A DNA stretch of 64,000 nucleotides from Planctomycetota bacterium (GTDB taxonomy: Bacteria > Planctomycetota > Planctomycetia > Pirellulales > Lacipirellulaceae). Location of the stretch: contig JAKOXH010000019.1 of the NCBI GenBank assembly GCA_029781135.1, forward strand, positions 1 through 64,000, written 5' to 3'. Of this stretch, positions 26,020 through 39,319 are shown in pieces. The notes beneath the pieces were generated by a model that saw only the letters and a program-made list of their open reading frames with translations, was not told the origin of the DNA and did not search any database. The position numbers and the translations under genes were made by a program. The stretch's first letter is position 1, and each line of letters begins with the position of its first letter.

Positions 26020-26084
26020 GTAGGGTGGGCACCGCCCACCGCAAATTCAAAACAAGCCAATTTGGTGGGCGATGCCCACCCTAC
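26020..26084. repeat. Palindromic repeat family P4, copy 2
   Basis: The arms GTAGGGTGGGCACCGCCCACC and GGTGGGCGATGCCCACCCTAC are inverted around a loop of about 23 bases. Confidence 0.9.
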
Positions 26085-26118
26085 AAAAAACATAGCCCGG
26101 CCGTTTCGGCCGGGCTAT
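26085..26118 (-). terminator. Intrinsic terminator of ppdK formed by a repeat
   Basis: On the minus strand a perfect 12-bp stem, ATAGCCCGGCCG with CGGCCGGGCTAT around AAA, is followed by GTTTTTT. It lies about 50 bases beyond the ppdK stop. Confidence 0.72.
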
Positions 26119-26166
26119 TTCAATTTGCGAGCAGTTTACTCACCCGGCCGAGACGGCCGGGCTATG
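26091..26166. repeat. Palindromic repeat family P6
   Basis: Two hairpins with the core CCCGGCCGNNNCGGCCGGGCTAT lie in tandem, separated by about 20 bases. A shorter relative is at 23413..23434. Confidence 0.8.
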
Positions 26167-26169
26167 TGT

Positions 26170-28914
<2,745 letters not shown>

Positions 28915-28985
28915 TTGAATACCATCCAAGCAAGTGAAATGAAGTAAGACGGACACTCCGTTCCGTCGTGGTTTGATCGACTACA

Positions 28986-29053
28986 GTAGGACGGACATTC
29001 CTGTCCGTCGTGATTTGACAGGCACTAATGACAGACAGGAATGTCCGTCCTAC
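28986..29053. repeat. Palindromic repeat family P3, copy 2
   Basis: The arms GTAGGACGGACATTCCTGTC and GACAGGAATGTCCGTCCTAC are inverted. A degenerate half unit (AAGACGGACACTCCGTTCC) lies next to it at about 28945..28970. Confidence 0.9.
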
Positions 29054-29187
29054 GCGTTCCAAAAACGGGCGGCAGGGGGCCGTCCCTCGTCGAAGCCGCC
29101 GGAGCGGCGAAATTCTCCGCATTACAGAACCTGGAGAATTTACGGCGATTTTGAATCAGCCAATGTAGTCCTACGCTTGGTGGGGCG

Positions 29188-31941
29188 TCAAGGCGTGCAT
29201 TTCGCCGGTGCGAGGCCCGAAGTGAGGCGATCCTGCCAGGAACGGACGAGTTCCAGAGCCTCTTCTGGGCTGAGACTTTCCAAATCGGAAACGCGGATTT
29301 CCTCTAACACTGGGTGCTCTTCAAACCCGAAAAGGGTTAGCTGCCAATTGCCCGCAAGGCGGGTGCCGTGACCGTTACTCGAAGGCCGCGGCGGCCGGGC
29401 CGATTTCTTAGCACTATTGCCTTCGGCGGCGTCATGTTGGGCTTCCAAATGTGCCAGCACTTCGCGAGCGCGCTGGTTGACCGACCGCGGCACGCCGGCC
29501 AACTGGGCGACATGAATGCCGTAGCTCTTGTCCGCCGCCCCCGGCACGATTTGGTGCAAGAACACGACCTGGTCGTCCCACTCTTTCACGGCCACGTTGA
29601 AGTTGCGAACGCCGTCGAGCTGGTCGGCGAGATCGGTGAGCTCGTGGTAGTGCGTGGCGAAGAGCGTGCGGCAACCGATCGCGTTGTGGATGTGCTCGAC
29701 AATGCTCCAAGCAAGCGACAGGCCGTCATACGTGCTCGTGCCGCGGCCGATCTCGTCGAGAATCACAAGGCTGCGCGACGTGGCCGTGTTGAGGATGCGG
29801 GCCGTCTCGGTCATTTCGACCATGAACGTACTTTGGCCGCGCGCAAGCTCATCGCTTGCGCCAACCCGCGCGAAGATGCGATCGGCCACACCGACCACCG
29901 CGCGACGGGCCGGCACGAAGCTGCCCATCTGAGCCATGAGCGTGAGTAGCGCGGCCTGCCGGATGTACGTGCTCTTGCCGGCCATGTTGGGACCGGTAAT
30001 CAGCAGCACGGAGCCGGCGGCTGGGGGCCGGGGGCGTGGATCCGAATCGGCATTCTCGTCTTCCCCCGTCCTGCTCCCTGCTCCACGCTCCTTGCTCCCT
30101 GCCAAACACCGCACATCATTCGGCACGAACGTGCCTTCCGGTTCGGTCATGTCGAGCACCGGGTGGCGGCCGGCTTCGATTTCCAGAACCGACTCCGCAA
30201 CTACCGTCGGCCGCACGTAGTTGCGTGAGCGTGCAAGTTCGGCGAGGGCGGCAAGCACATCGATCTCCGCGAGTGCATTCGCGGTCGCCTGCAAACGTGC
30301 GGCGGCCGCAGCCACCATGTCGCGAAGTTGCAAGAAGATGTTTTGTTCGAGTTGCTTGAGCTTGTCCTCGGCGGCCAGCACCTTTTCTTCGTATTCCTTT
30401 AGTTCCGGCGTGATGTATCGTTCCGCGTTCTTGAGTGTTTGCTTGCGGATGTAATTGGCCGGAATCTTCTCGCGATGCGTATGGGTAATTTCCAGGTAGT
30501 AGCCAAAAACGCTGTTGAACCCAACTTTCATGGTCGCGATGCCGGTGCGTTCGCACTCGGCCGCCTGATATTGGGCCATCCACTGTTTGCCACCCGCCAT
30601 CAGTTCGCGCAGCTCATCAACATCGCCGCGATAACCGGCCCGAATGAACCCGCCATCGCGGGCAGTGAGCGGGCAATCCTCGATGAGAGCCTGCTCTAAC
30701 GGCCCCCGCACATCGGCACACAAATCGATCCGCGATTCCAAGTCGCAGAGCAGGGCAGCCGCGCGGCCGGTGAGTTTCGCCTTGATTCTCGGCAGGCACG
30801 CGAGCGTTCGCCCGACGTAGGCCAAATCTCGCGGCGATGCCCGGCCGGTCGTCACGCGGGCCAAGAGCCGCTGGATGTCATAGATCTGTTTGAGCGATTC
30901 ACGGAGTTGATTCGTGGTGCCAGCGTCTACGACGAGTTCGGCCACGGCGTCGAGCCGCGCGTTGATTTCAGCAACATTCGTGAGCGGGGCCGCGAGCCAA
31001 TCGGCAAGCAGCCGGGCGCCGAGGCATGTCACCGTGCGGTCGAGTGTGCCGAGGAGCGAACCATCGCGGCGACCATCGCGAATTGTGGCGACGATCTCCA
31101 AGCTGCGGCGCGTGGCCGGGTCGATGGATAGGCGCTCGTCGCAGGAAAACGGCATGAGCCGATCGATGTGCCCGAGCGATGCCTTTTGCGTTTCCTCCAG
31201 GTAGTTGAGCACGGCCCCAGCCGCCCGCAGCGCGACGATCGTGGCCGGTTCCTCGGCGTCGCCGAACCCGAAACCGGCCAGCGAGTGCGTGCCGAAGTGC
31301 TTGGTGAGCGTTTCGACGGCCGTCGTACGGCCGAACGTCCAGGCCGGGCGGCGGGTGATCGCTTCGCCCGTGGACCAATCGCGTGGCGGCGTGGCGGCGT
31401 CATCGCTGATCAATAGCTCGGCCGGTTGAATGCGTGCGAGTTGGTCGGCAATTTGCTCGAGCGGAAACGCGGCGGCACAAAAACGCCCCGTGGAAACATC
31501 GACCCACGCCAGGCCCGCGAGCGGGACGGGCGGCTTAGGACTGGATGTTGAAATCACCAAGGCAGCGAGAAAGTTGCTCGCCTGGGGATCGAGCAGTGCG
31601 TCATCCGTGAGTGTCCCCGGCGTGACGATGCGCGTGACTTCACGCCGCACCAACCCTTTGGCTTGTTTGGGGTCTTCGACTTGCTCGCATATTGCTGCCC
31701 GATGCCCGGCCGCAATCAGCTTTGCCAAGTACGAGTCGAGTTGGTGATAGGGAAAGCCGGCCATCGGCACGGGGTCGTCGCCTTTGTCGCGGCTGGTGAG
31801 CGCGAGACCGAGCGTGCGGGCGGCCGCCTTCGCATCGTCGAAGAAGAGTTCGTAGAAGTCGCCCATGCGAAACAAAAGCAGTGCATCGCCCGCGGCCCGT
31901 TTGGCCTCGTGGTACTGCTGCATCATGGGCGAAAGAGACAT
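29188..31941 (-). CDS. mutS: DNA mismatch repair protein MutS, with in-frame repeat insertion
   Basis: MutS recognises mismatches and starts repair. The 917-residue protein has the mismatch-binding FYE motif (MGDFYELFFDDA, near residue 30), the connector, lever and clamp domains, then the ATPase with Walker A GPNMAGKST, DEIGRGTSTYDG and FATHYHELTDL. Length is at the upper end for bacteria. Residues of about 612-643, between FVPNDVRC and VLLITGPNM, are a Ser/Arg/Pro-rich insertion encoded partly by heptamer repeats (30072..30099); most MutS proteins have only a short turn there. ATG 31939-31941 starts MSLSPMMQQYHEAK. No mutL is adjacent. Confidence 0.96.
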   Translation of the reverse strand: MSLSPMMQQYHEAKRAAGDALLLFRMGDFYELFFDDAKAAARTLGLALTSRDKGDDPVPMAGFPYHQLDSYLAKLIAAGHRAAICEQVEDPKQAKGLVRREVTRIVTPGTLTDDALLDPQASNFLAALVISTSSPKPPVPLAGLAWVDVSTGRFCAAAFPLEQIADQLARIQPAELLISDDAATPPRDWSTGEAITRRPAWTFGRTTAVETLTKHFGTHSLAGFGFGDAEEPATIVALRAAGAVLNYLEETQKASLGHIDRLMPFSCDERLSIDPATRRSLEIVATIRDGRRDGSLLGTLDRTVTCLGARLLADWLAAPLTNVAEINARLDAVAELVVDAGTTNQLRESLKQIYDIQRLLARVTTGRASPRDLAYVGRTLACLPRIKAKLTGRAAALLCDLESRIDLCADVRGPLEQALIEDCPLTARDGGFIRAGYRGDVDELRELMAGGKQWMAQYQAAECERTGIATMKVGFNSVFGYYLEITHTHREKIPANYIRKQTLKNAERYITPELKEYEEKVLAAEDKLKQLEQNIFLQLRDMVAAAAARLQATANALAEIDVLAALAELARSRNYVRPTVVAESVLEIEAGRHPVLDMTEPEGTFVPNDVRCLAGSKERGAGSRTGEDENADSDPRPRPPAAGSVLLITGPNMAGKSTYIRQAALLTLMAQMGSFVPARRAVVGVADRIFARVGASDELARGQSTFMVEMTETARILNTATSRSLVILDEIGRGTSTYDGLSLAWSIVEHIHNAIGCRTLFATHYHELTDLADQLDGVRNFNVAVKEWDDQVVFLHQIVPGAADKSYGIHVAQLAGVPRSVNQRAREVLAHLEAQHDAAEGNSAKKSARPPRPSSNGHGTRLAGNWQLTLFGFEEHPVLEEIRVSDLESLSPEEALELVRSWQDRLTSGLAPAKCTP
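30014..30099. repeat. Heptamer array and GC-rich repeat inside mutS
   Basis: Bases 30072-30099 are four units of TGCTCCC (TGCTCCC, TGCTCCA, CGCTCCT, TGCTCCC). Bases 30014-30037 are a degenerate GGGGGC-type repeat. They are in frame and encode Lys/Glu/Arg and Pro/Arg residues just before the MutS Walker A region. Confidence 0.8.
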
Positions 31942-32005
31942 GGACACGACTCCACCGTGTGGTCGTCCATGCTAGCAGGGCGGCGTTGAAGACGGGAGGG
32001 GCCCT

Positions 32006-32065
32006 TTAGCGTCGGCCGCAAGTCCGAGTTTATTGGCGGTAGATTCGGCCTCGCGGCCGACGCTA
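32006..32065. repeat. Palindromic repeat family P1, complete copy
   Basis: The arms TTAGCGTCGGCCGC and GCGGCCGACGCTAA are perfect inverted repeats, 14 bp each, about 32 bases apart. The unit lies between the fliG stop and the mutS start. Confidence 0.9.
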
Positions 32066-32087
32066 AGACGTGCTTATCACCACGCCG

Positions 32088-33077
32088 CTACTGCACCAGT
32101 TCTTCGTTCTCATTCATGGCGTTGAGATCGAGTTCGCCGCTGTCGCCCAGTTTACGAATCGTATCCACGATCTCTTGTTGTTTGGCCTCGACGGCCGAGC
32201 GCTTGGCAGGGCCGAGGAATTCCATTTCCTCGCGCAATGTTTCCGCCGCACGTTCGGACATGTTCTTGAGAATCTTCTCCTTGAGTCCTTCGCTCGCGCC
32301 TTTGAGAGCCATGGCCCAGGAGCTAGTTTCGACGTTCTTGAGGACGGTCTGAATATCTTTGTCGGTGAACCGCGAAACGTCTTCGAAAACGAACATCAGT
32401 CGTCGAATCTCTTCGACAAGTTCGGGGTCTTCTTCGCCAAGCGTTTCGAGAATCGTGCGCTCCGTGGCCCGGTCGGAAACGTTCAACATCTCGGCGACCG
32501 CGCCCACGCCGCCGGCGTTTTCGAAGCTCTGGCTCATGACGCTCGACATCCGCCGTTCCAACCCGCGTTCGACCTCACGAATGATATCGGGATTCGTACG
32601 GCCCATGGTGGCCACACGCCGCACCACGGAAAAACGCTTTGTCTCGGGTAGTCCCGCCAAGATCTCGGCCCCCAGATTCGCCGGCAGGTGCGACATAATC
32701 AGGGCAATCGTTTGCGGGTGCTCATCGATGATGTAGGTCAGCAAGTTCTGCGTATCGACATGCCGCAGGAACCCAAACGGCACGGATTCGATCGATTGAC
32801 GAATACTGGCTAACACTGGGGCGGCATTCGCGCCCAACGCTTTTTGAATGAGTGCTTTCGCTAACTCTAGTCCGCCGCCCCGGCCGCTCAGCGAGGGACT
32901 GGCTTCGCTGAATTCGCGCATGACCTGTTCCTGCTCGTCGCCAGAAATCGTTCTCGTGCGCGCGATTTCAATGGATACTTGCTCGACTTCTTTGGGGTCG
33001 AGCTTGGACATGAGATCACTGGCCGAGTCCTCGGGCAGCGACATCAACAAAATGGCGGCACTACGGATATCCGACAT
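32088..33077 (-). CDS. fliG: Flagellar motor switch protein FliG
   Basis: FliG forms the cytoplasmic rotor ring of the flagellar C-ring and couples ion flow to rotation and switching. The 329-residue protein spans the N-terminal FliF-binding domain (SAAILLMSLPEDSASDLMSKL), the middle domain with the EHPQT motif (IIDEHPQTIALIMSHL) and the C-terminal domain that meets MotA (LMFVFEDVSRFTDKDIQTVL). ATG 33075-33077 begins MSDIRSAAIL. No other flagellar gene is nearby, so fliG is orphaned from its usual fliF-fliG-fliH cluster. The presence of fliG suggests flagellated swarmer cells, as in many planctomycetes. Confidence 0.95.
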   Translation of the reverse strand: MSDIRSAAILLMSLPEDSASDLMSKLDPKEVEQVSIEIARTRTISGDEQEQVMREFSEASPSLSGRGGGLELAKALIQKALGANAAPVLASIRQSIESVPFGFLRHVDTQNLLTYIIDEHPQTIALIMSHLPANLGAEILAGLPETKRFSVVRRVATMGRTNPDIIREVERGLERRMSSVMSQSFENAGGVGAVAEMLNVSDRATERTILETLGEEDPELVEEIRRLMFVFEDVSRFTDKDIQTVLKNVETSSWAMALKGASEGLKEKILKNMSERAAETLREEMEFLGPAKRSAVEAKQQEIVDTIRKLGDSGELDLNAMNENEELVQ

Positions 33078-33248
33078 GGCGAGTAGCGAGGTGTCGAGTG
33101 CTAGCAATCCGAAAAGACATGGGTTCACCGGCAATGCGATGCGCGCAGCGGACCCGGTCTGGTTATCGACGCCGCAGCCTGGGCAGCTTGAGTAGAAATT
33201 GCCGGTTGCCCCGAGATTGCCGATGGCTGTTCCGGCCGTCGCGGCCGC

Positions 33249-33734
33249 TCAGCGCAGTTTTCTTTCCCAGATGCCGACCTGGCCGTCGCACTCATCGACT
33301 TCAAGACGGACGTGGGTCAGGCCAACGGCGGCGTGGCCCAATTCGGCAAGCAATTTCCCGCCGATAAAAGCGGCCAGCAATTCGGCCGTGGTGTTGGGAA
33401 TCGGCAGGATGCGGCAATCGCCGCTGGGGAAAATCCAGCGGCGGTCGGTATACGTCACCGTTACCTCGCGGCCTTTTTCCTCAACGTGAATTTGCGGGTG
33501 GCCGGTGGGCAAGAGCATGTAATGGTCGAGCCATTTGACGATTTCCAGCAACTTGGCACGCACCAGCAGAAAATCGATCACCAAATGGTTTTCATCGAGC
33601 GTGCCGCTGACTTCGGCCGCGACGTGGTAGTTGTGCCCATGGAGCCGTTCGCAATGGCCGCCAAACGTGATGAAATGGCCGGCACTGAAAACGTGCTCGG
33701 CCTTGGCCACGCGAACATGATAGGTGTCGGTCAT
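33249..33734 (-). CDS. 6-pyruvoyl-tetrahydropterin synthase / QueD-like protein
   Basis: The 161-residue protein belongs to the PTPS/QueD (T-fold) family. Zinc ligands are the His in AEHVFSAGHF and the two in CERLHGHNYHV. The usual catalytic Cys position is occupied by GGHCERLHG, with Cys just before the Glu. The C-terminal LEVDECDGQVGIWE is the family ending. It could make 6-carboxy-tetrahydropterin for queuosine or modified pterins. It follows the CitG-like gene by 11 bases on the same strand, suggesting one transcript and possibly a methanopterin-type pathway. ATG 33734 has AGGG upstream. Confidence 0.9.
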   Translation of the reverse strand: MTDTYHVRVAKAEHVFSAGHFITFGGHCERLHGHNYHVAAEVSGTLDENHLVIDFLLVRAKLLEIVKWLDHYMLLPTGHPQIHVEEKGREVTVTYTDRRWIFPSGDCRILPIPNTTAELLAAFIGGKLLAELGHAAVGLTHVRLEVDECDGQVGIWERKLR

Positions 33735-33745
33735 GCTTTGCCCTT

Positions 33746-34636
33746 TTAACTGCGCACTCGAAGGTCCATCCAGTCTAACCGCCCTTCGCGCAGGAGCACA
33801 AACAGGGCCGCAGCGATGAGGTCGGCGGTCGTGCCTGGGTTGCGGCGGTGGCCGTCGGCGCGGAGCCAGAAGTCGAGGTCCTCGACAGCACGCGCGTAAT
33901 CCTCTTCGCCCGGTTTGCCGGCGGCGATTACGACGGCGGCACGAGCGCGAACGCTTTCGGCAAGTTGCGGACCACACTTTCGTAAAATGAGGCTATCCAC
34001 CTCGGCCGCAAGTTGCTCTATCTGAGCGTGGACGATGGCCGTGGTGAGCGGCCAACCTTTGCCGACACCGGCCTCGATCCGAGCCGCGAGCCGGTCGAAA
34101 ACGTCGGCAAAGTGATTCGCGTATTGGCGGGCCACCAAGTCGCGATGGGCCGCGAGCCGCATTGCTTCCACGAGGGTGATGTTCGGCGGCTCTTCAAACA
34201 CGTCGGCGGTTTCCGTGTGTCCTAAGCCGCTGGCCGCCGAAATGCGAATGGCTTCGTACACGTAACGAGTGTCTTCCACAGTTAGCCTCTCTAAGACACC
34301 CCGGATGCCGTCGGCAAGTCGCATTCCCTCTGGCACTGCCGCCAGAGGGGCCAGCAATAGGACCGTGCCAAGATTGGTGTTCGTGCGAACCGCCACTTGT
34401 GTAGCTCGGACTGCTTCGAGCACGGTGCGGCCGACGCCAAGTTCTCGCGATTGGGCGAGGATCGGCCCGATGACAATCGCGCTTTGCACGAAGTCGAGAT
34501 ACGTGACATCCTCAAAATCGGCGCCACGATGAACGTTCCCCGGCTTCGGCGCGGTTACTTCCCACAGGCACGCCAGCGTGGCGGCTTGGGAAATGGGGAA
34601 CGGAGCATTGAGCGGATTTTCTATTCTGCCAAGCAT
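33746..34636 (-). CDS. CitG-like triphosphoribosyl-dephospho-CoA synthase homologue
   Basis: The 296-residue protein matches the CitG/MdcB family, with the characteristic TAPKPGNVHRGADFEDV near residue 30 and NTNLGTVLLLAPLAAV near residue 87. True CitG makes the prosthetic-group precursor of citrate lyase, but no citrate or malonate lyase genes are here. A family branch occurs in bacterial C1 (tetrahydromethanopterin) gene sets, which planctomycetes possess. The PTPS gene directly downstream (11 bases) handles pterins, which favours that role; this is inference. ATG 34634-34636 is the start. It is probably the first gene of a two-gene operon. Confidence 0.85.
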   Translation of the reverse strand: MLGRIENPLNAPFPISQAATLACLWEVTAPKPGNVHRGADFEDVTYLDFVQSAIVIGPILAQSRELGVGRTVLEAVRATQVAVRTNTNLGTVLLLAPLAAVPEGMRLADGIRGVLERLTVEDTRYVYEAIRISAASGLGHTETADVFEEPPNITLVEAMRLAAHRDLVARQYANHFADVFDRLAARIEAGVGKGWPLTTAIVHAQIEQLAAEVDSLILRKCGPQLAESVRARAAVVIAAGKPGEEDYARAVEDLDFWLRADGHRRNPGTTADLIAAALFVLLREGRLDWMDLRVRS

Positions 34637-34671
34637 CTAAGCGTCCGCCTCGCAACGAATAACTTAAAGTT

Positions 34672-34737
34672 CGCTTAACGCCGAGCCAGCGGCGAGGCGA
34701 ACCATCCTGTTCCGACGCCGTTGGCTCCGGGTTAAAC
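34672..34737. repeat. Palindromic repeat family P2, copy 2
   Basis: The arms CGCTTAACGCCGAGCCAGCG and CGTTGGCTCCGGGTTAAAC match the copy at 19204..19268. The unit lies between the hydrolase stop and the CitG-like start. Confidence 0.88.
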
Positions 34738-34791
34738 GACCAGAGACGGTTTAATCTCTATACATGAATGAATGATGCGAATCCGAAGGAA

Positions 34792-35769
34792 TTAGGTTGC
34801 GGCGGCCGCTGATGAGTTATGTTGGCTGGCGAGGAATCGTTCGACGATCGCGAGCGATTCGCCCGGTGCATCTTCGACGACCCAGTGACCGACATCGGCC
34901 AGGCGATGAGCTTCTGCCTGCGGCCAGGCCGCCAGAAATCGATCCAGGCAGTCGGGGCGGAAGCACCAATCGCGCATGCCCCAGATCAGGCACGCGGGGC
35001 GATTGGCGAGGGAGGGCAGGGCAGCCTCAATTTCGGCAAGTTCGGTGGCCGTGTCGTTGCTTGTGGGCGAGTCTCTCCGAGACTCGCATTCGCGTCTCCG
35101 AGAAACGCGGCCTGGTGGGGGAATATCACGCACGAAGCCATACACGGCCATGCGGTTGGCCCAGGAGTCGTATGGCGCCAAGTAGCCCGCTGCCACCGCC
35201 GGCGCAAGACGCTTTGTACGGGTCAGTGTCATGCGCAAGGCAGCCAGGCTGAACAAATTCGCTCCCTGCACCGCCAGACGACCAATCACCGGCAGGCGAC
35301 ACACCCGGATTCGCCAAGGAATATAAACGGGCGGAAACGCCCCGGTGTTGAACAAGACTATCCGCTGCAGCCGCTCGGGCATGCGCCGCATGGCGCCAAG
35401 ACCGATCGCTCCGCCCCAATCCTGTGCCACCAGCGTAATGCGTTCAAGATTCAGCGTGCGCACCAATGCGACGAGGTTTTCGATATGTTCGCCGAGCGGC
35501 ACAAGTCGCCGTGGTTTATCGCTCAGGCCGCAACCCAAGTGATCCGGCGCGATGCACCGGTAACGATTGCTTAACGTAGAAATCAGCCTTCGCCAATGAA
35601 ACGACCACGTGGGATTGCCGTGCACGAACAGCAGAGCTGGCGGCGGTTCATTCTGCGATGACTTTTGCGGCCCTTCGTCAACGAAGTGCATCCGACCGTC
35701 ACGCCGCTCGAACCAGTGCGATTCGAACGGGTACAGCGAACGCCAGTCGTGGGTCGGCGGTTGTGACAT
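34792..35769 (-). CDS. Haloalkane dehalogenase-like alpha/beta hydrolase with repeat insertion
   Basis: The 325-residue alpha/beta-fold hydrolase has the oxyanion motif HGNPTWSFHWR, an Asp nucleophile in VAQDWGGAIGLG (not Ser), and the catalytic His in ADVGHWVVED. The WGMRDWCF segment fits the acid residue. The Asp nucleophile points to haloalkane dehalogenase or a related hydrolase; the halide-binding Trp next to the Asp is present. Residues of about 221-242 (VSRRRECESRRDSPTS) lie between the family blocks YGFVRDIP and ELAEIEAALPSLANRP and are encoded by a double hairpin (35067..35108). The insert is probably a surface loop. It is a single gene, and the substrate is unproven. Confidence 0.88.
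   Translation of the reverse strand: MSQPPTHDWRSLYPFESHWFERRDGRMHFVDEGPQKSSQNEPPPALLFVHGNPTWSFHWRRLISTLSNRYRCIAPDHLGCGLSDKPRRLVPLGEHIENLVALVRTLNLERITLVAQDWGGAIGLGAMRRMPERLQRIVLFNTGAFPPVYIPWRIRVCRLPVIGRLAVQGANLFSLAALRMTLTRTKRLAPAVAAGYLAPYDSWANRMAVYGFVRDIPPPGRVSRRRECESRRDSPTSNDTATELAEIEAALPSLANRPACLIWGMRDWCFRPDCLDRFLAAWPQAEAHRLADVGHWVVEDAPGESLAIVERFLASQHNSSAAAAT
35067..35108. repeat. Double hairpin inside the hydrolase gene
   Basis: GCGAGTCTC pairs perfectly with GAGACTCGC around TCC (35067-35087). A second hairpin, GCGTCTC/GAAACGC, follows at 35092-35108. Together they encode the extra Arg/Ser-rich residues. Confidence 0.82.
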
Positions 35770-35952
35770 GGACAGGCGAGGATTTGGCGAAAATCAAAAT
35801 CTAGGGGTGAGCACGTTTGCATGCCTTCGACGGAAGTCAACTGTTGCAGCGAACTTAACCCCGGATTTCCACCGGTGACTTTGGTGGGGTGGTGGAATTC
35901 TCACTATGAATCCCGGATACTGGCAATTGGGCACCTTCTGAGTGCAACCCCC

Positions 35953-35987
35953 AGCATCCAGCATCCAGCATCCAGCATCCAGCATCC
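35953..35987. repeat. Five perfect heptamers in front of the DtxR gene
   Basis: AGCATCC is repeated five times without error and ends 6 bases before the ATG at 35994. The array replaces the usual ribosome-site region. Its reverse complement GGATGCT matches the units at 15977. Confidence 0.95.
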
Positions 35988-35993
35988 AGCCCC

Positions 35994-36647
<654 letters not shown>

Positions 36648-36742
36648 GGAAGCCATCCAAACCTGTTCGTGATTGGTGCACGTGCCGCCGCGACGTGCTC
36701 TTGCTTGCGCTGCGAGCTTCAATCCCGGGGATTTCTCATACC

Positions 36743-36771
36743 TTTGACGTTCGCAGGCGGGTGGCGTAAAA
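36743..36771 (+). promoter_or_regulatory. Predicted promoter of the SRP RNA gene
   Basis: The -35 box TTGACG (36743-36748), a 17-bp spacer and the -10 box TAAAAC (36766-36771) lie about 28 bases before the predicted RNA start. Confidence 0.5.
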
Positions 36772-36798
36772 CTTAGCAATCGTTCGCCGCTTGCGCGA

Positions 36799-36904
36799 CC
36801 GCCGGTGAGGGGCCTCTGCAAAGGGGGCCTCGCGAACCTGGTCAGGGTGGAAACACAGCAGCCATAAGCCCGCGTCTCTTTGTGTGGGGGCCTCTCACCG
36901 GCGG
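36799..36904 (+). ncRNA. ffs: Signal recognition particle RNA (small bacterial type)
   Basis: The RNA pairs with Ffh to target membrane and secreted proteins. The apical Ffh-binding part is recognisable as GAACCTGGTCAGG, then GGAAACACAGCAGC and CATAAG, as in bacterial 4.5S RNAs. The ends pair in a long stem: CCGCCGGTGAG (36799-36809) with CTCACCGGCGG (36894-36904), with GGGGCC and GGCCTC continuing inward. It lies just upstream of dnaX, an arrangement also found in Bacillus. The exact ends are estimated from the stem. Confidence 0.93.
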
Positions 36905-36923
36905 CCGCAGGAAATAAAATTAC

Positions 36924-37002
36924 CAATGCAAAATGAACCATGCAAAATGCAAAGTCAACTTGTTTTGCATTTTGCATTGTTCATTTTGCATTTTGTATTT
37001 GC
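36924..37002. repeat. Heptamer arms between ffs and dnaX
   Basis: The left arm holds units of ATGCAAA (with ATGAACC). The right arm holds five units near TTTTGCA (TTTTGCA, TTTTGCA, TTGTTCA, TTTTGCA, TTTTGTA). The arms pair as a long AT-rich hairpin ending about 20 bases before the dnaX ATG. Confidence 0.9.
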
Positions 37003-37022
37003 AGCGTAGTTTCGGGTCCACC

Positions 37023-38753
<1,731 letters not shown>

Positions 38754-38791
38754 CGAGTTAACAAGCCCAAGATTGACGCGGAACTTGAATT

Positions 38792-38878
38792 AGACAGGGA
38801 GAGGGGGAGACAAGGAGACTGGGAGATCTGTTTGTGAATGGTTCTCCTTGTCTCCCCTTCTCCGTGTCTCCGTGTCTG
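38792..38878. repeat. Octamer-type inverted repeat between dnaX and ybaB
   Basis: The left arm has units like GGGGAGAC and AAGGAGAC. The right arm has CTCCTTGT, CTCCCCTT, CTCCGTGT and CTCCGTGT. The arms are complementary. The unit would form a hairpin in a dnaX-ybaB transcript. Confidence 0.75.
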
Positions 38879-38932
38879 GCAGCGAATTGCCGACATTTTT
38901 CGCGGGTCGTCAAAACCAACGAGGATTAGAGC

Positions 38933-39319
38933 GTGTTCAAAGGCTTAGGAAATCTCGCCAACATTGGTTCGCTCATGAAGCAGGCGCAGGAGATGAGCGG
39001 CCGCATGCAGGTGATGCAGCAACAACTCAAGACCAAGCGGGCAACAGGGGCCGCGGGCGGCGGGTTGGTGGAGGTCGATGTCAACGGGTTGGGCGAAGCG
39101 CTGGCCGTACGGATTGACGCCTCGCTCATCGAAAAAAACGAACGCGAAATGATCGAAGACTTGCTGCCGGCTGCAATCAACGCCGCGCAGGTGAAAGCAA
39201 AGCAACTGCACGCGGAAGCGATGCAGTCCATAGCCGGTGATCTCCCGATTCCGGGCATCTCCGAGGCGCTCATGCAACTTGGCGGCGGCCCCAATCCCGG
39301 CGGCGCGCCGAGTGCATAA
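38933..39319 (+). CDS. ybaB: YbaB/EbfC nucleoid-associated protein
   Basis: The 128-residue protein is a small dimeric DNA-binding protein found beside dnaX in many bacteria. The conserved core runs from LMKQAQEMSGRMQVMQQQL through VEVDVNGLGEALAVRIDASL to MIEDLLPAAINAAQVKAKQL. The C-terminal 20 residues are Gly/Pro-rich. The start is GTG 38933 (MFKGLGN), with GAGG upstream. The usual third gene, recR, is absent; rpoN follows instead. Confidence 0.93.
   Translation: MFKGLGNLANIGSLMKQAQEMSGRMQVMQQQLKTKRATGAAGGGLVEVDVNGLGEALAVRIDASLIEKNEREMIEDLLPAAINAAQVKAKQLHAEAMQSIAGDLPIPGISEALMQLGGGPNPGGAPSA

Larger units (their letters stand above)
25807..26169. other. Intergenic region with repeats and a possible lpxA-tail relic
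   Basis: After the toxin gene lie an apparent relic of the lpxA end (25985..26014), a P4 palindrome (26020..26084) and a P6 palindrome acting as the ppdK terminator (26085..26166). A 36-codon frame starts at ATG 25904 and ends in the relic; it has no recognisable product. Confidence 0.6.
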
